Shown piece by piece: positions 14,861 through 22,215 of a stretch of 23,136 nt of DNA. The notes under the pieces were generated by a model. The model was not told where the DNA came from and made no database searches. It saw only the letters and a list, made by a program, of their open reading frames with translations. Each line of letters begins with the position of its first letter. The first letter of the stretch is position 1. Position numbers and translations under genes: made by a program. The stretch comes from an uncultured Brachyspira sp. (GTDB lineage Bacteria; Spirochaetota; Brachyspiria; Brachyspirales; Brachyspiraceae), in NCBI RefSeq assembly GCF_934747485.1, contig NZ_CAKVGN010000048.1:1-23136 (forward strand), given 5' to 3'.

Positions 14861-16225
14861 ATGTCAAGTCATATAGGCAAAGATCTCACAGAATCAAAAG
14901 TCTCTTCTACACTCATCACGCTTTTAGTGCCAATATTATTATCAAATACATTGAATGTTGTTTATAATATAGTAGACAGCATATGGATAGGCAATATTAT
15001 AGGGCCTCTTGGACTTTCTGCGGTTGCTGTGAGTTTTCCAATAATGCTTATAATGGGCTCTTTTGCTTTTGGTGTAAATATGGCTAATGGGGTTATAGTA
15101 TCACAATATTATGGTGCTAAAGATTATGATAGTGTTAGTTATGTAATAAAAGTATCCACCACTTTGGGGGTTATTATACTTTTTACTGTTGGCTCATTAA
15201 TGTTTATATTTGCTAAGAAAATATTAATAATAATGAACACCCCAAAAGATGCTATTGATATGGCACTTATTTATTTGAGAATATCTATAATAGGGCTTCC
15301 ATTTGCATATTCTTATTTTTTTATATCTTCTATACTTAGAGCGGTTGGAGACAGTGTAAGACCTTTAATATTTTTAATAATATCATCTATAATCAATATT
15401 ATATTAGACCCGATACTAATAAAAGGCTTTTTTATAATTCCTGCAATGGGGCTTAAAGGAGCTGCTATTGCTACTGTAATATCTCAATGTATTTCCGTGT
15501 TAATAAGCACATCATACTTAAGAATAAAAAACAGCTTTATAAAAATTAATCCTTTTATATTTACATTTGATATTAATATTACTAAAAAAATAATGAAATT
15601 AGCAATACCAATTTCATCAAATCAATTTATAGTAGCTTTCGGCTGGCTTATAATAACAAGGCTTATAAGCAGTTTTGGAGATGCTGCAAGTGCTACAGTT
15701 GCTATAGTAAATAGGGTAGAATCTTTATTTATCATGCCTATAGGGGCTTTAGGTAATGCTGTTATGACAATGTCTGCACAAAATATTGGAGCTAATAAAT
15801 TTGATAGGGTAAAAGAAATTTTTAAAAACGGCATTATTATTGGTATAATTATTTCTTCTGTGATGAGCATATTTTCTATACTTAATCCTCATTTGTTAAT
15901 TAATATGTTTACGAAAGATATAGAAGTTTTTGAATATTCTAAAAGCTATATTTATACTATAATGCCTATATTTATATTTTATTCTATAATGTTTGTATGT
16001 AATGGTATAATTAATGGAGCCGGTAAAACTATAGTAATAATGGTTTTTAGTACTTCTACTACGCTTATTTTGAGAACAATATTAGCTTATGCATTGTCAG
16101 GCAAGTTTTCACTCATTGGCATATGGGCATCTATGGATATTTGCTATATAATAAATACTTTATTTAGTTTATATTATTATAAGTCTAATAAATGGCAGAA
16201 AAACTCAAATATTACAACACAATAA
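14861..16225 (+). CDS. MATE family Na+/H+-driven efflux protein
   Basis: This 454-residue inner-membrane protein has the two-fold repeated MATE architecture, about 12 helices. The first half begins with LITLLVPILLSNTLNVVYNIVDSIWIGNIIGPLGLSAVAVSFPI, the standard MATE opening, with GVNMANGVIVSQYYGAKDYD following; the second half repeats this with IPISSNQFIVAFGWLIITRLISSFGDAASATVAIVNRVE and GNAVMTMSAQNIGANKFDRV. Members export drugs, dyes or metabolites; the substrate is unknown. The 454-residue length is normal. GAAGG lies 13 nt before the ATG, a long spacing. The stop is 10 bp from the stop of the convergent LEA14-type gene. Confidence 0.88.
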   Translation: MSSHIGKDLTESKVSSTLITLLVPILLSNTLNVVYNIVDSIWIGNIIGPLGLSAVAVSFPIMLIMGSFAFGVNMANGVIVSQYYGAKDYDSVSYVIKVSTTLGVIILFTVGSLMFIFAKKILIIMNTPKDAIDMALIYLRISIIGLPFAYSYFFISSILRAVGDSVRPLIFLIISSIINIILDPILIKGFFIIPAMGLKGAAIATVISQCISVLISTSYLRIKNSFIKINPFIFTFDINITKKIMKLAIPISSNQFIVAFGWLIITRLISSFGDAASATVAIVNRVESLFIMPIGALGNAVMTMSAQNIGANKFDRVKEIFKNGIIIGIIISSVMSIFSILNPHLLINMFTKDIEVFEYSKSYIYTIMPIFIFYSIMFVCNGIINGAGKTIVIMVFSTSTTLILRTILAYALSGKFSLIGIWASMDICYIINTLFSLYYYKSNKWQKNSNITTQ

Positions 16226-16235
16226 TAAAAATTAT

Positions 16236-16727
16236 TTATTCTATAAAAGTCAATTCTTTAGTATAAGGTATTTGGAATTTCATGTTTTGTATTGTAAAAG
16301 TTAAAGTAATTTTAGCGGAGCATTTAAAGTTTTTATTTTTTATGCTTCCAAATGCTGTAGTAAATACATCAATATATTTAGCATTAAACTCCATATTAAC
16401 ATCTTTTGATTGTTTAGAAGGTATTTTTAGAGTCTGAACAGTGCTTGCAGTTGTAAAAACTTTATTGTCTGTATTAATTAATTCTATATCTATTCTCTCT
16501 AAAGGAAGTTCAAAAGGGAAATTATTTTTTATATTTAGAAGCACATCTAAAGTTATATCTTTAAAAGTTATATTAGCAATAGAGGCTTTTTTTACTTTTA
16601 TTTCCGGCTTATTTTCTTCTATGTATTCTCTTGTAATTTCTTTTGCTGTATTTTGTAATGTTTCGCATGAAGATAATAGAAATAATAAAAATAATAAAGA
16701 TATTAAGACAATAGATATTTTTTTCAT
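16236..16727 (-). CDS. LEA14-type (LEA_2 domain) lipoprotein
   Basis: The 163-residue protein begins with a lipoprotein signal (MKKISIVLISLLFLLFLLSSC, lipidated Cys 21). After a charged linker (EITREYIEENKPEIKVKK), residues 48-160 form a late-embryogenesis-abundant type 2 domain: ITFKDITLDVLLNIKNNFPFELPLERIDIELINTDNKVF, then TVQTLKIPSKQSKDVNMEFNAKY, then a final sheet. The domain is a small immunoglobulin-like beta-sandwich found in secreted bacterial proteins of unclear role, sometimes tied to stress. AAGGAAG lies 8 nt before the ATG. The gene is monocistronic, convergent with the MATE gene; a weak all-AT hairpin at 16221-16236 between the stop codons might end both transcripts. Confidence 0.75.
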   Translation of the reverse strand: MKKISIVLISLLFLLFLLSSCETLQNTAKEITREYIEENKPEIKVKKASIANITFKDITLDVLLNIKNNFPFELPLERIDIELINTDNKVFTTASTVQTLKIPSKQSKDVNMEFNAKYIDVFTTAFGSIKNKNFKCSAKITLTFTIQNMKFQIPYTKELTFIE

Positions 16728-16785
16728 AGGGTAAACTTCCTTACATTCATTTTTGTTATTCAGCTTAAAAAATCTATTTTAGCGA

Positions 16786-16814
16786 ATTATATATAATTTT
16801 TGATTGTTTTGCAA
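16786..16814 (-). promoter_or_regulatory. promoter of the LEA14-type lipoprotein gene
   Basis: On the minus strand TTGCAA (16814-16809), a 17-nt spacer and TATAAT (16791-16786) lie about 60 nt ahead of ATG 16727. Between this and the pot promoter (16815-16927) I see only AT-rich sequence. Confidence 0.5.
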
Positions 16815-16927
16815 ATTTTATATATTAAGATTTCATATTTAAATTTATTTTTTATGATATGTTAATAACATTTAGTAAAAATATTTTATTAGAATTAAAA
16901 AACTTAAATAAAATTTTATTTATAGTA

Positions 16928-16955
16928 TTGACATTATTTTTATTTGTATTATATT
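16928..16955 (+). promoter_or_regulatory. sigma70-type promoter of the potABCD operon
   Basis: TTGACA at 16928-16933, a 16-nt spacer and TATATT at 16950-16955. Transcription would start near 16962, leaving a leader of about 215 nt before the potA start codon, long for this window. Confidence 0.6.
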
Positions 16956-16961
16956 GAGTTT

Positions 16962-17177
16962 CATTAGAAAAATTAATGCAATAGCTCGAGTAATGGATAT
17001 TCTTAGCAGGTGTATCTGTTGACTAAGAAAGGCTTATTAATAGTTTTACTATATAATTAGCTAGAACGAAAAAAACCCTATGCGGGTAAGCGACGAGTAA
17101 ACTGCGTTTTATACGTTAACATGTATATACGTAATTTTACGGAGGCTATTGTAAATATACGCATAGGGGGTCGTGTG
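16962..17177 (+). promoter_or_regulatory. structured 5' leader of potABCD, candidate cis-regulatory RNA
   Basis: The leader folds on paper into two parts. The 5' part is a three-way junction: TAGCT (16982-16986) with AGCTA (17059-17063) encloses TTCTTAG/CTAAGAA (17000-17006/17023-17029, extended by CAG/CTG) and an AT stem (17033-17043/17049-17060, one mismatch, one bulge). The 3' part is noticeably richer in CG dinucleotides: CCCTATGCG (17076-17084) pairs perfectly with CGCATAGGG (17160-17168), which covers the potA Shine-Dalgarno (17166-17170). A local hairpin ACCC/GGGT (17075-17078/17084-17087) uses the same left arm, so the two folds exclude each other. I could not match it to a known riboswitch class from memory. 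Confidence 0.5.
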
Positions 17178-18236
17178 ATGGGCGATAATATTATCGTATC
17201 TTTAAAAAATATCAATGTATCTTATGGTGAAAATACCATACTTGAAAATCTTAATTTAGACATAAAAGACAAAGAGTTTCTCACACTCTTAGGGCCTTCA
17301 GGCTGCGGCAAAACAACTATACTTAGAACTATAGCAGGTTTTGTTAAGCCCGATTCTGGGGAGGTATTGTTTGACGGCAAAGTGATAAATAATACTCCGC
17401 CCTACAAAAGGGAAGTAAATACTGTTTTTCAAAGATATGCTTTGTTTCCGCATCTTAATGTGTTTGAAAATATTGCTTTTGGTCTTAATCTCAAAAAGGT
17501 TCCTAAAGCAGAGATTAAAGATAGAGTTCATCAAATGCTAAAGATGGTGAACTTAGAAAATTATGGAAATAGAAATATTAACAATTTATCAGGCGGTCAG
17601 CAGCAGAGGGTAGCTATTGCGAGAGCATTAATAAATAAACCGAGAGTTTTGCTTCTTGATGAGCCTTTGGGAGCATTGGATTTAAAACTTAGAAAAGAGA
17701 TGCAAATAGAGCTTAAAAAAATTCAGCAGTCATTAGAGATTACTTTTGTATATGTTACTCATGACCAAGAAGAAGCTTTAACTATGAGCGATACAGTTGC
17801 TGTTATGAAAGGCGGTGAGATACTTCAGATTGGCACTCCTCAAGATATATACAATGAACCAAAAAATGCATTCATAGCAGATTTTATTGGAGAGAGCAAT
17901 ATTATAGACGGTATTATGCATGGAGATTATTTGGTTGAGTTTGCGGGGTATGTATTTAATTGTGTTGATAAGGGATTTGAAAAGTTAGAGAAAGTTGATG
18001 TTGTTATTCGCCCAGAAGATATAATAGTAGTGCCTGCAGAAGATGCTAATATATCCGGACTTGTGGAATCTGCTATATTTAAGGGCGTTCATTATGAGAT
18101 GATACTTGATGCTCATGGTTATAAATGGATTATACATTCTACAGAGAAATGGGAAGCTGGTACTGAGATTGGAATTGATGTAGCTAAAGAAAATATACAT
18201 ATAATGAAAAGAGAGGAAGAGGAGGTACTTCTATGA
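17178..18236 (+). CDS. potA: spermidine/putrescine ABC transporter ATP-binding protein
   Basis: PotA powers polyamine import. I start it at ATG 17178 (352 residues, MGDNIIVSLKN) because AGGGGG lies 7 nt upstream; the in-frame ATG at 17121 has no ribosome-binding site and falls inside the structured leader. Walker A is GPSGCGKTT at residues 39-47, Q85 lies in VFQRYALFPH, LSGGQQQRVAIARAL begins at 137, Walker B is LLLDEPLGALD with E162, and H195 is in VTHDQEEALTMSD. The C-terminal roughly 100 residues (DFIGESNIIDG...VDVVIRPEDIIVV...) are the TOBE-type regulatory domain typical of PotA/MalK. It is first in potABCD and overlaps potB by 4 bp. Confidence 0.92.
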   Translation: MGDNIIVSLKNINVSYGENTILENLNLDIKDKEFLTLLGPSGCGKTTILRTIAGFVKPDSGEVLFDGKVINNTPPYKREVNTVFQRYALFPHLNVFENIAFGLNLKKVPKAEIKDRVHQMLKMVNLENYGNRNINNLSGGQQQRVAIARALINKPRVLLLDEPLGALDLKLRKEMQIELKKIQQSLEITFVYVTHDQEEALTMSDTVAVMKGGEILQIGTPQDIYNEPKNAFIADFIGESNIIDGIMHGDYLVEFAGYVFNCVDKGFEKLEKVDVVIRPEDIIVVPAEDANISGLVESAIFKGVHYEMILDAHGYKWIIHSTEKWEAGTEIGIDVAKENIHIMKREEEEVLL

Positions 18237-19042
18237 AAACAAAGATACCTGCTATACCTTATCTTATTTGGACTTTAGTTTTTATATTGGTGCCTTTAAT
18301 TTTAGTTATATATTTTGCTTTTACTAATCAGAGGGGTGATTTCACTATAAAAAATTTTGCCGATGTTTCTACATTTGCTCCTGTTATAATGCGTTCTGTA
18401 ATGCTTGCTTTTGTGTCTACTTTGGTGTGTTTGATACTTGCTTATCCATTATCTTACTATATATCAAGACAAAATAAAACAGTTCAGCATGCTCTCATAA
18501 TGCTTGTAATGCTTCCTATGTGGATGAACTTTTTGTTAAGAACATATGCTTGGATGACTATATTAGAGCAAAATGGTTTAATTAATAAGGCTTTGATTTT
18601 TTTCGGGCTTTCACCTGTAAAACTTATAAACACTCAATGGGCTGTGCTTATAGGAATGATATATAATTATTTGCCTTTTATGATACTTCCTTTATATTCT
18701 GTAATGACAAAGATACATAAAAGTTTAATAGAGGCTTCTCAAGATTTGGGTGCTAATTCTTTTAATGTATTTACAAAAGTTGTTTTTCCTTTAAGTTTGC
18801 CGGGTATGGCTTCCGGTGTTACTATGGTGTTTGTGGCAGCTGTTAGTACATTTGTAATTTCTCGTATGCTTGGAGGCGGCTCAAACATACTTATAGGTGA
18901 TTTGATAGAGATGCAATTTTTAGGAATGTCTTATAATCCTAATTTAGGCTCTGCTATTAGTTTGGTTTTAATAGTGATTTCATTATGTGCTATACTTCTT
19001 ATGCAGCAAATTGATGATGATGTAGAGGGTATGCTGTTATGA
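18233..19042 (+). CDS. potB: spermidine/putrescine ABC transporter permease PotB
   Basis: This 269-residue inner-membrane permease has about six helices. The ATPase-docking EAA loop is IEASQDLGANSFNVFTKVVFPLSLPG, and MLPMWMNFLLRTYAWMTILEQNGLIN is a hallmark of the PotB branch. It forms the channel together with PotC. The ATG overlaps the potA stop, and GAGGAGG of the preceding codons serves as its ribosome-binding site. Its own end overlaps potC by 4 bp, so potA, potB and potC are translationally coupled. Length is close to the usual 275-285 residues. Confidence 0.9.
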   Translation: MKTKIPAIPYLIWTLVFILVPLILVIYFAFTNQRGDFTIKNFADVSTFAPVIMRSVMLAFVSTLVCLILAYPLSYYISRQNKTVQHALIMLVMLPMWMNFLLRTYAWMTILEQNGLINKALIFFGLSPVKLINTQWAVLIGMIYNYLPFMILPLYSVMTKIHKSLIEASQDLGANSFNVFTKVVFPLSLPGMASGVTMVFVAAVSTFVISRMLGGGSNILIGDLIEMQFLGMSYNPNLGSAISLVLIVISLCAILLMQQIDDDVEGMLL

Positions 19043-19851
19043 TAAAAAAAATACTCTCTAGAACATATATTGCTTTTATATTTTTATTTTTATATGCTCC
19101 TATAGCTATACTAATATTTTTCTCTTTCAATAAAGCAAGAGGACGCGGAGTTTTTACGGGGTTTACTTTTGAATGGTATGAAAGACTTTTTTCAAATGAT
19201 TTGATATTAACTTCTTTTTTTAACACAATCATAGTAGCTGCTGTTTCATCTGTACTTGCTACAATCATAGGAACTATGGCTGCTATTGGAATAAGTTCTT
19301 TCAACAAAAAAATGAAAAGTGCTGTTATGGGTGTTACCTACATATCTATAATTAATCCTGAAATAGTAACAGGTGTTTCATTAATGCTTTTATTTGTAAT
19401 AATGAAATTAAAATTCGGTTTTACAACTTTGATACTTGCTCATATTACTTTTAATATACCTTATGTAATATTAAATGTTCTTCCAAAATTAAGACAGCAA
19501 GACAGCAGTTTGTATGAAGCGGCATTAGATTTGGGATGCACTCCTACTTTGGCTTTTTGGAAGGTTGTAATTCCTGATATATTTCCAGGTATTGTAGCTG
19601 GTTTTTTAATGGCTCTCACTTATTCTTTAGATGATTTTGTTGTGAGTTATTTTACTTCCGGAATCACTTCGCAAACTCTACCTATAACAATTTATTCTAT
19701 GACTAGAAAAAGAGTAAGCCCAGAGATTAATGCTATATCTACTGTAATATTTACTATAGTTCTTATCACTTTAGTAGTTATTAATATTAAAGAGATAAAA
19801 AAAGAAAAATATTTAACACAGCTAAAAAGAAAATTTGATAAAAATAATTAA
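19039..19851 (+). CDS. potC: spermidine/putrescine ABC transporter permease PotC
   Basis: The 270-residue second permease has about six helices and its own EAA loop, YEAALDLGCTPTLAFWKVVIPDIFPG. The opening YIAFIFLFLYAPIAILIFFSFNKARG and the later ALTYSLDDFVVSYFTSG with TLPITIYSMTRKRVSPEINAIST are conserved in PotC. It pairs with PotB in the membrane. Translation begins within the potB stop (ATGA). The potD gene follows after 25 bp with its own AAGGAG ribosome-binding site, allowing higher expression of the binding protein. Confidence 0.9.
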   Translation: MIKKILSRTYIAFIFLFLYAPIAILIFFSFNKARGRGVFTGFTFEWYERLFSNDLILTSFFNTIIVAAVSSVLATIIGTMAAIGISSFNKKMKSAVMGVTYISIINPEIVTGVSLMLLFVIMKLKFGFTTLILAHITFNIPYVILNVLPKLRQQDSSLYEAALDLGCTPTLAFWKVVIPDIFPGIVAGFLMALTYSLDDFVVSYFTSGITSQTLPITIYSMTRKRVSPEINAISTVIFTIVLITLVVINIKEIKKEKYLTQLKRKFDKNN

Positions 19852-19876
19852 TAGTTATAAAGGAGAATAATAAAAA

Positions 19877-21079
19877 ATGAAAAAATTATTTTTTAGTTTT
19901 GCATTAGTTTATATGTGTTTTTATTCATTGAATGCACAGACACTTGATACTAGCAAGCTCGATTTAAACTACTATCAGAAGTTTAAAGATAAAAACATGT
20001 CTTTAAATGTATACAACTGGGGCGAGTATATATCTGATGGTTCTGATGAATCTATGGATATTAATAAAGAGTTTGAAGAGCTTACAGGTATAAAAGTAAA
20101 TTATTCAACTTTTGCTTCAAATGAAGAGCTTTATGTAAAATTAAAAGTTGGAGGTATTGCTTATGATATAATAATACCTTCAGATTATATGATAGCAAAA
20201 TTGATAAAAGAAAATCTTATACAAAAAATAAATTATAATAATATACCAGCTGCTAAGAATATAGACAGCAGATTTTACAAACAACTCTATGACCCAACAG
20301 GCGAATATTCTGTAGCATATACTTGGGGAGTTAATGGAATAATATATAATACAAAAAAAGTAACAGAAGAGAAAGTGGATTGGGATATACTTTTTAATGA
20401 TAAATATAAAGGTCAAATACTTATGTATTATAATCCAAGAGATGCTTTTGGAGTAGCACAGGCTTATTTAAATTATTCATTAAACACTACTAACGAGATG
20501 GAATTAAGAGAGACTGCAAGAATATTAAAAGAGCAAAAACCTTTAGTTCAGGCTTATGTAATGGATGAAATATATGATAAAATGGAGGCAGGTGAGGCGG
20601 CACTTGGTGTTTATTATGCCGGAGATTCTCTTTCTATGATAGACAATAATCCTGATTTAAAATTTGTTATACCAGAGAAGGGAGCTAATTTATTTGTAGA
20701 TGCTATATGTATACCTTCAAATGCTCAAAATGTTGAGGCTGCTGAACTTTATATAAATTTCTTATGCGAGGCAGAAGTAGCTTTAGCTAATATAGAATAT
20801 ATTAATTACGGCTCTCCTAATAATGCTGCTATAAATATTATGAGCGAAGAAGTAAAAAATAATCCTTTAATATATCCGCCTGCTGAGGTTCTTGATAATT
20901 GCGAAGTTTATATAACATTGCCAGATGAAACAAACTTGCTTATGGAAGAGCTTTGGAATGAGATATTATCAGATGATTCAACTTACGGCGGTTGGGTTGT
21001 TCCTATATCTTTGCTTGTAGTTGTAGCTTTATGTGTAGCTATAATAGTTTTGAGAAAGAAGAAAAGAAGAGAAAATTAA
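19877..21079 (+). CDS. potD: polyamine substrate-binding protein PotD with a C-terminal membrane anchor
   Basis: The 400-residue protein has a Sec signal peptide (residues 1-20, ending SLNA before QTLD) with no lipobox Cys. The mature part is a two-lobed periplasmic binding protein of the PotD/PotF group: LNVYNWGEYIS with W48 and Y51, IIPSDYM with Y104, YSVAYTWGVNGIIYNT, GVYYAGDSLSMI near 244-254 and FVDAICIPSNAQN with D275. As I recall the E. coli structure, two of its Trp ligand contacts would be Tyr and Phe here; this is alignment by eye. Unusually, residues 374-392 (VVPISLLVVVALCVAIIVL) form a transmembrane helix followed by RKKKRREN, which should tether the protein to the inner membrane. 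An IS1595-family element begins 10 bp after the stop. Confidence 0.88.
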   Translation: MKKLFFSFALVYMCFYSLNAQTLDTSKLDLNYYQKFKDKNMSLNVYNWGEYISDGSDESMDINKEFEELTGIKVNYSTFASNEELYVKLKVGGIAYDIIIPSDYMIAKLIKENLIQKINYNNIPAAKNIDSRFYKQLYDPTGEYSVAYTWGVNGIIYNTKKVTEEKVDWDILFNDKYKGQILMYYNPRDAFGVAQAYLNYSLNTTNEMELRETARILKEQKPLVQAYVMDEIYDKMEAGEAALGVYYAGDSLSMIDNNPDLKFVIPEKGANLFVDAICIPSNAQNVEAAELYINFLCEAEVALANIEYINYGSPNNAAINIMSEEVKNNPLIYPPAEVLDNCEVYITLPDETNLLMEELWNEILSDDSTYGGWVVPISLLVVVALCVAIIVLRKKKRREN

Positions 21080-21105
21080 TAATTATTTTGGGGCTGTCCT
21101 ATATA

Positions 21106-21129
21106 ACTAAAATTTGTTAAAATTTAAGT
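21106..21129 (+). repeat. hairpin directly before the IS1595 transposase start, copy 1
   Basis: ACTAAAATTT (21106-21115), a GTTA loop and AAATTTAAGT (21120-21129) form a 10-bp stem with one mismatch whose last base touches ATG 21130. In the second element (23078-23101) the same stem is perfect. Confidence 0.5.
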
Positions 21130-21787
21130 ATGAAACGCAGTAAATTAAGTAAAGATAAACAATTAAAATTAATAGAGCATTTTGCAGCAGGAACTACAGC
21201 AAGGACTGCCTCAGCTCTTATTGGAATTAATCGTAAAACAGCAATATTATATTATCATCATTTACGAGAATTAATATTTGAATATGAGAAAGAAAAAGAA
21301 GAAGAAATTTTCAATGGAGAAATAGAAGTTGATGAGAGTTATTTTGGCGGTAAAAGAAAAGGAAAAAGAGGGAGAGGAGCTTGCATATAAAATACCAGTG
21401 TTTGGTTTATTAAAAAGAGGCGGAAAAGTATATATAAAAATAATAAATAATACTAAAATAAGCACTTTAATGCCTATTATTAGGCAAAAAGTACAGCCAG
21501 ATAGTATAGTTTATTCAGATTATTATCATAGTTATGATGTATTAGATGTATCAGAATTTAAGCACTTTAGAATTAATCATAGTGAAAAGTTTGCTGAAGA
21601 AAAGAACCATATTAATGGTATAGAGAATTTTTGGAATCAAGCGAAAAGACATCTTCGTAAATTTAATGGAATACCAAAAGAACATTTTCACTTATTTATT
21701 AAAGAATGTCAATTTAGATTTAATAATCCAAAAGTTGACAAACAGTTGGAAATTATATATAATTTAGCAAAAAAGGAGCTTTTTTAG
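21130..21787 (+). pseudogene. IS1595-family transposase, disrupted by a single-base frameshift
   Basis: The first 84 codons encode an N-terminal helix-turn-helix (LSKDKQLKLIEHFAAGTTARTASALIGINRKTA) and the start of the ISXO2-like catalytic domain with EVDESYFGGKRKGKRGRGA, D68 being the first catalytic Asp. The frame then runs into TAA at 21388. Dropping one T at about 21382 restores reading (...GRGA-AYKIPVFGLLKRGG...) through VYSDYYHSYD (second Asp) and HINGIENFWNQAKRHLRKFNG to TAG 21785-21787, giving 218 residues, the length expected for an IS1016-type transposase. No zinc-ribbon precedes the helix-turn-helix. The required shift is +1 and no slippery site is apparent, so this reads as a decayed copy. 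Confidence 0.82.
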
Positions 21788-21813
21788 TTATCTAGGACAG
21801 CCCCTTTTTAAAC

Positions 21814-21846
21814 TAAAAAATGTCCAATATCTCACACTCCTAAACA
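21814..21846 (-). mobile_element. orphan left end of an IS481-family element
   Basis: Read on the minus strand from 21846, these 33 bp match the left end of the intact IS481 element (5402-5434) with one mismatch. The rest of that element is missing: the IS1595 copy occupies the side where its transposase gene should lie. The intervening 21805-21813 differs from the intact element. Confidence 0.85.
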
Positions 21847-21866
21847 AATTTTTTTATGTAGATGTG

Positions 21867-21895
21867 TTGACATAAAATTATAGATTTGCTATAAT
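21867..21895 (+). promoter_or_regulatory. perfect-consensus sigma70 promoter upstream of the heptamer tract
   Basis: TTGACA at 21867-21872, a 17-nt spacer and TATAAT at 21890-21895, ideal in both hexamers and spacing. Transcription should begin near 21902, so the heptamer tract would lie within a roughly 310-nt leader of the outer-membrane protein gene at 22216. Confidence 0.7.
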
Positions 21896-21947
21896 TTTCT
21901 ATATGATTAAGATTAAATTATTTAGTATTTCATCAATGAGCTTAACT

Positions 21948-22024
21948 CTCACAGCTCACAGCTCACAGCTCACAGCTCACAGCTCACAGCTCACAGCTCA
22001 CAGCTCACAGCTCACAGCTCACAG
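21948..22024. repeat. eleven tandem exact copies of the heptamer CTCACAG
   Basis: Seventy-seven bases of uninterrupted 7-bp repeat, with no mismatches in any copy. A 7-bp unit is prone to slipped-strand length change. TGAGCT at 21937-21942 is complementary to AGCTCA, which recurs once per unit boundary, so a short hairpin can form with any copy. From 22025 to 22215 I see AT-rich sequence with no second strong promoter. Confidence 0.97.
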
Positions 22025-22215
22025 CATAATTCTCTAAAAAAATATTATCAATTATTAAATACACTTTTATATTTTGTATTGCAATCTTTTGCTAGGTTAA
22101 TCAATTCTATTAAAACAATTATTCACACTAAAGCATATCACTTTACTTTTTTAGTTTCGCAATTAAGCATTAGCAATAATGTTTAAATACACAAATTATT
22201 AATAAGGGGTTTGTT

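Larger units (their letters stand above)
21090..21804 (+). mobile_element. IS1595-family insertion sequence (IS1016-like), 715 bp, frameshifted copy
   Basis: Terminal inverted repeats of 23 bp with one mismatch: the left starts GGGGCTGTCCTATATAACTA at 21090, and the right, read from 21804 on the minus strand, starts GGGGCTGTCCTAGATAACTA. The 8-bp flanks (ATTATTTT on the left, TTTTTAAA on the right) are not a direct repeat, although IS1595 elements normally make an 8-bp duplication. The element also abuts an orphan IS481 end on its right. The outer flanks have therefore been rearranged since insertion. Confidence 0.9.

Noticed and set aside
17121..17177. 19-codon N-terminal extension of PotA starting at ATG 17121
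   Set aside because: No ribosome-binding site precedes it, the bases belong to the structured leader, and ATG 17178 has AGGGGG at good spacing and begins where other PotA proteins begin.
16962..17177. Assignment to a known riboswitch (TPP, guanidine, preQ1, M-box, purine, SAM, c-di-GMP, T-box)
   Set aside because: None of the core motifs I remember for these classes is present, so the leader is reported as unassigned.
21329..21382. Independent start of the second transposase ORF at ATG 21329
   Set aside because: The first codons (MMRVILAVKEKEKEGEE...) are an out-of-frame reading of the DESYFGG region; homology resumes only after about 21383, so it is the 3' part of a frameshifted gene.
21948..22024. 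CRISPR array
   Set aside because: The units are contiguous 7-mers without spacers, and there are no cas genes in the window.
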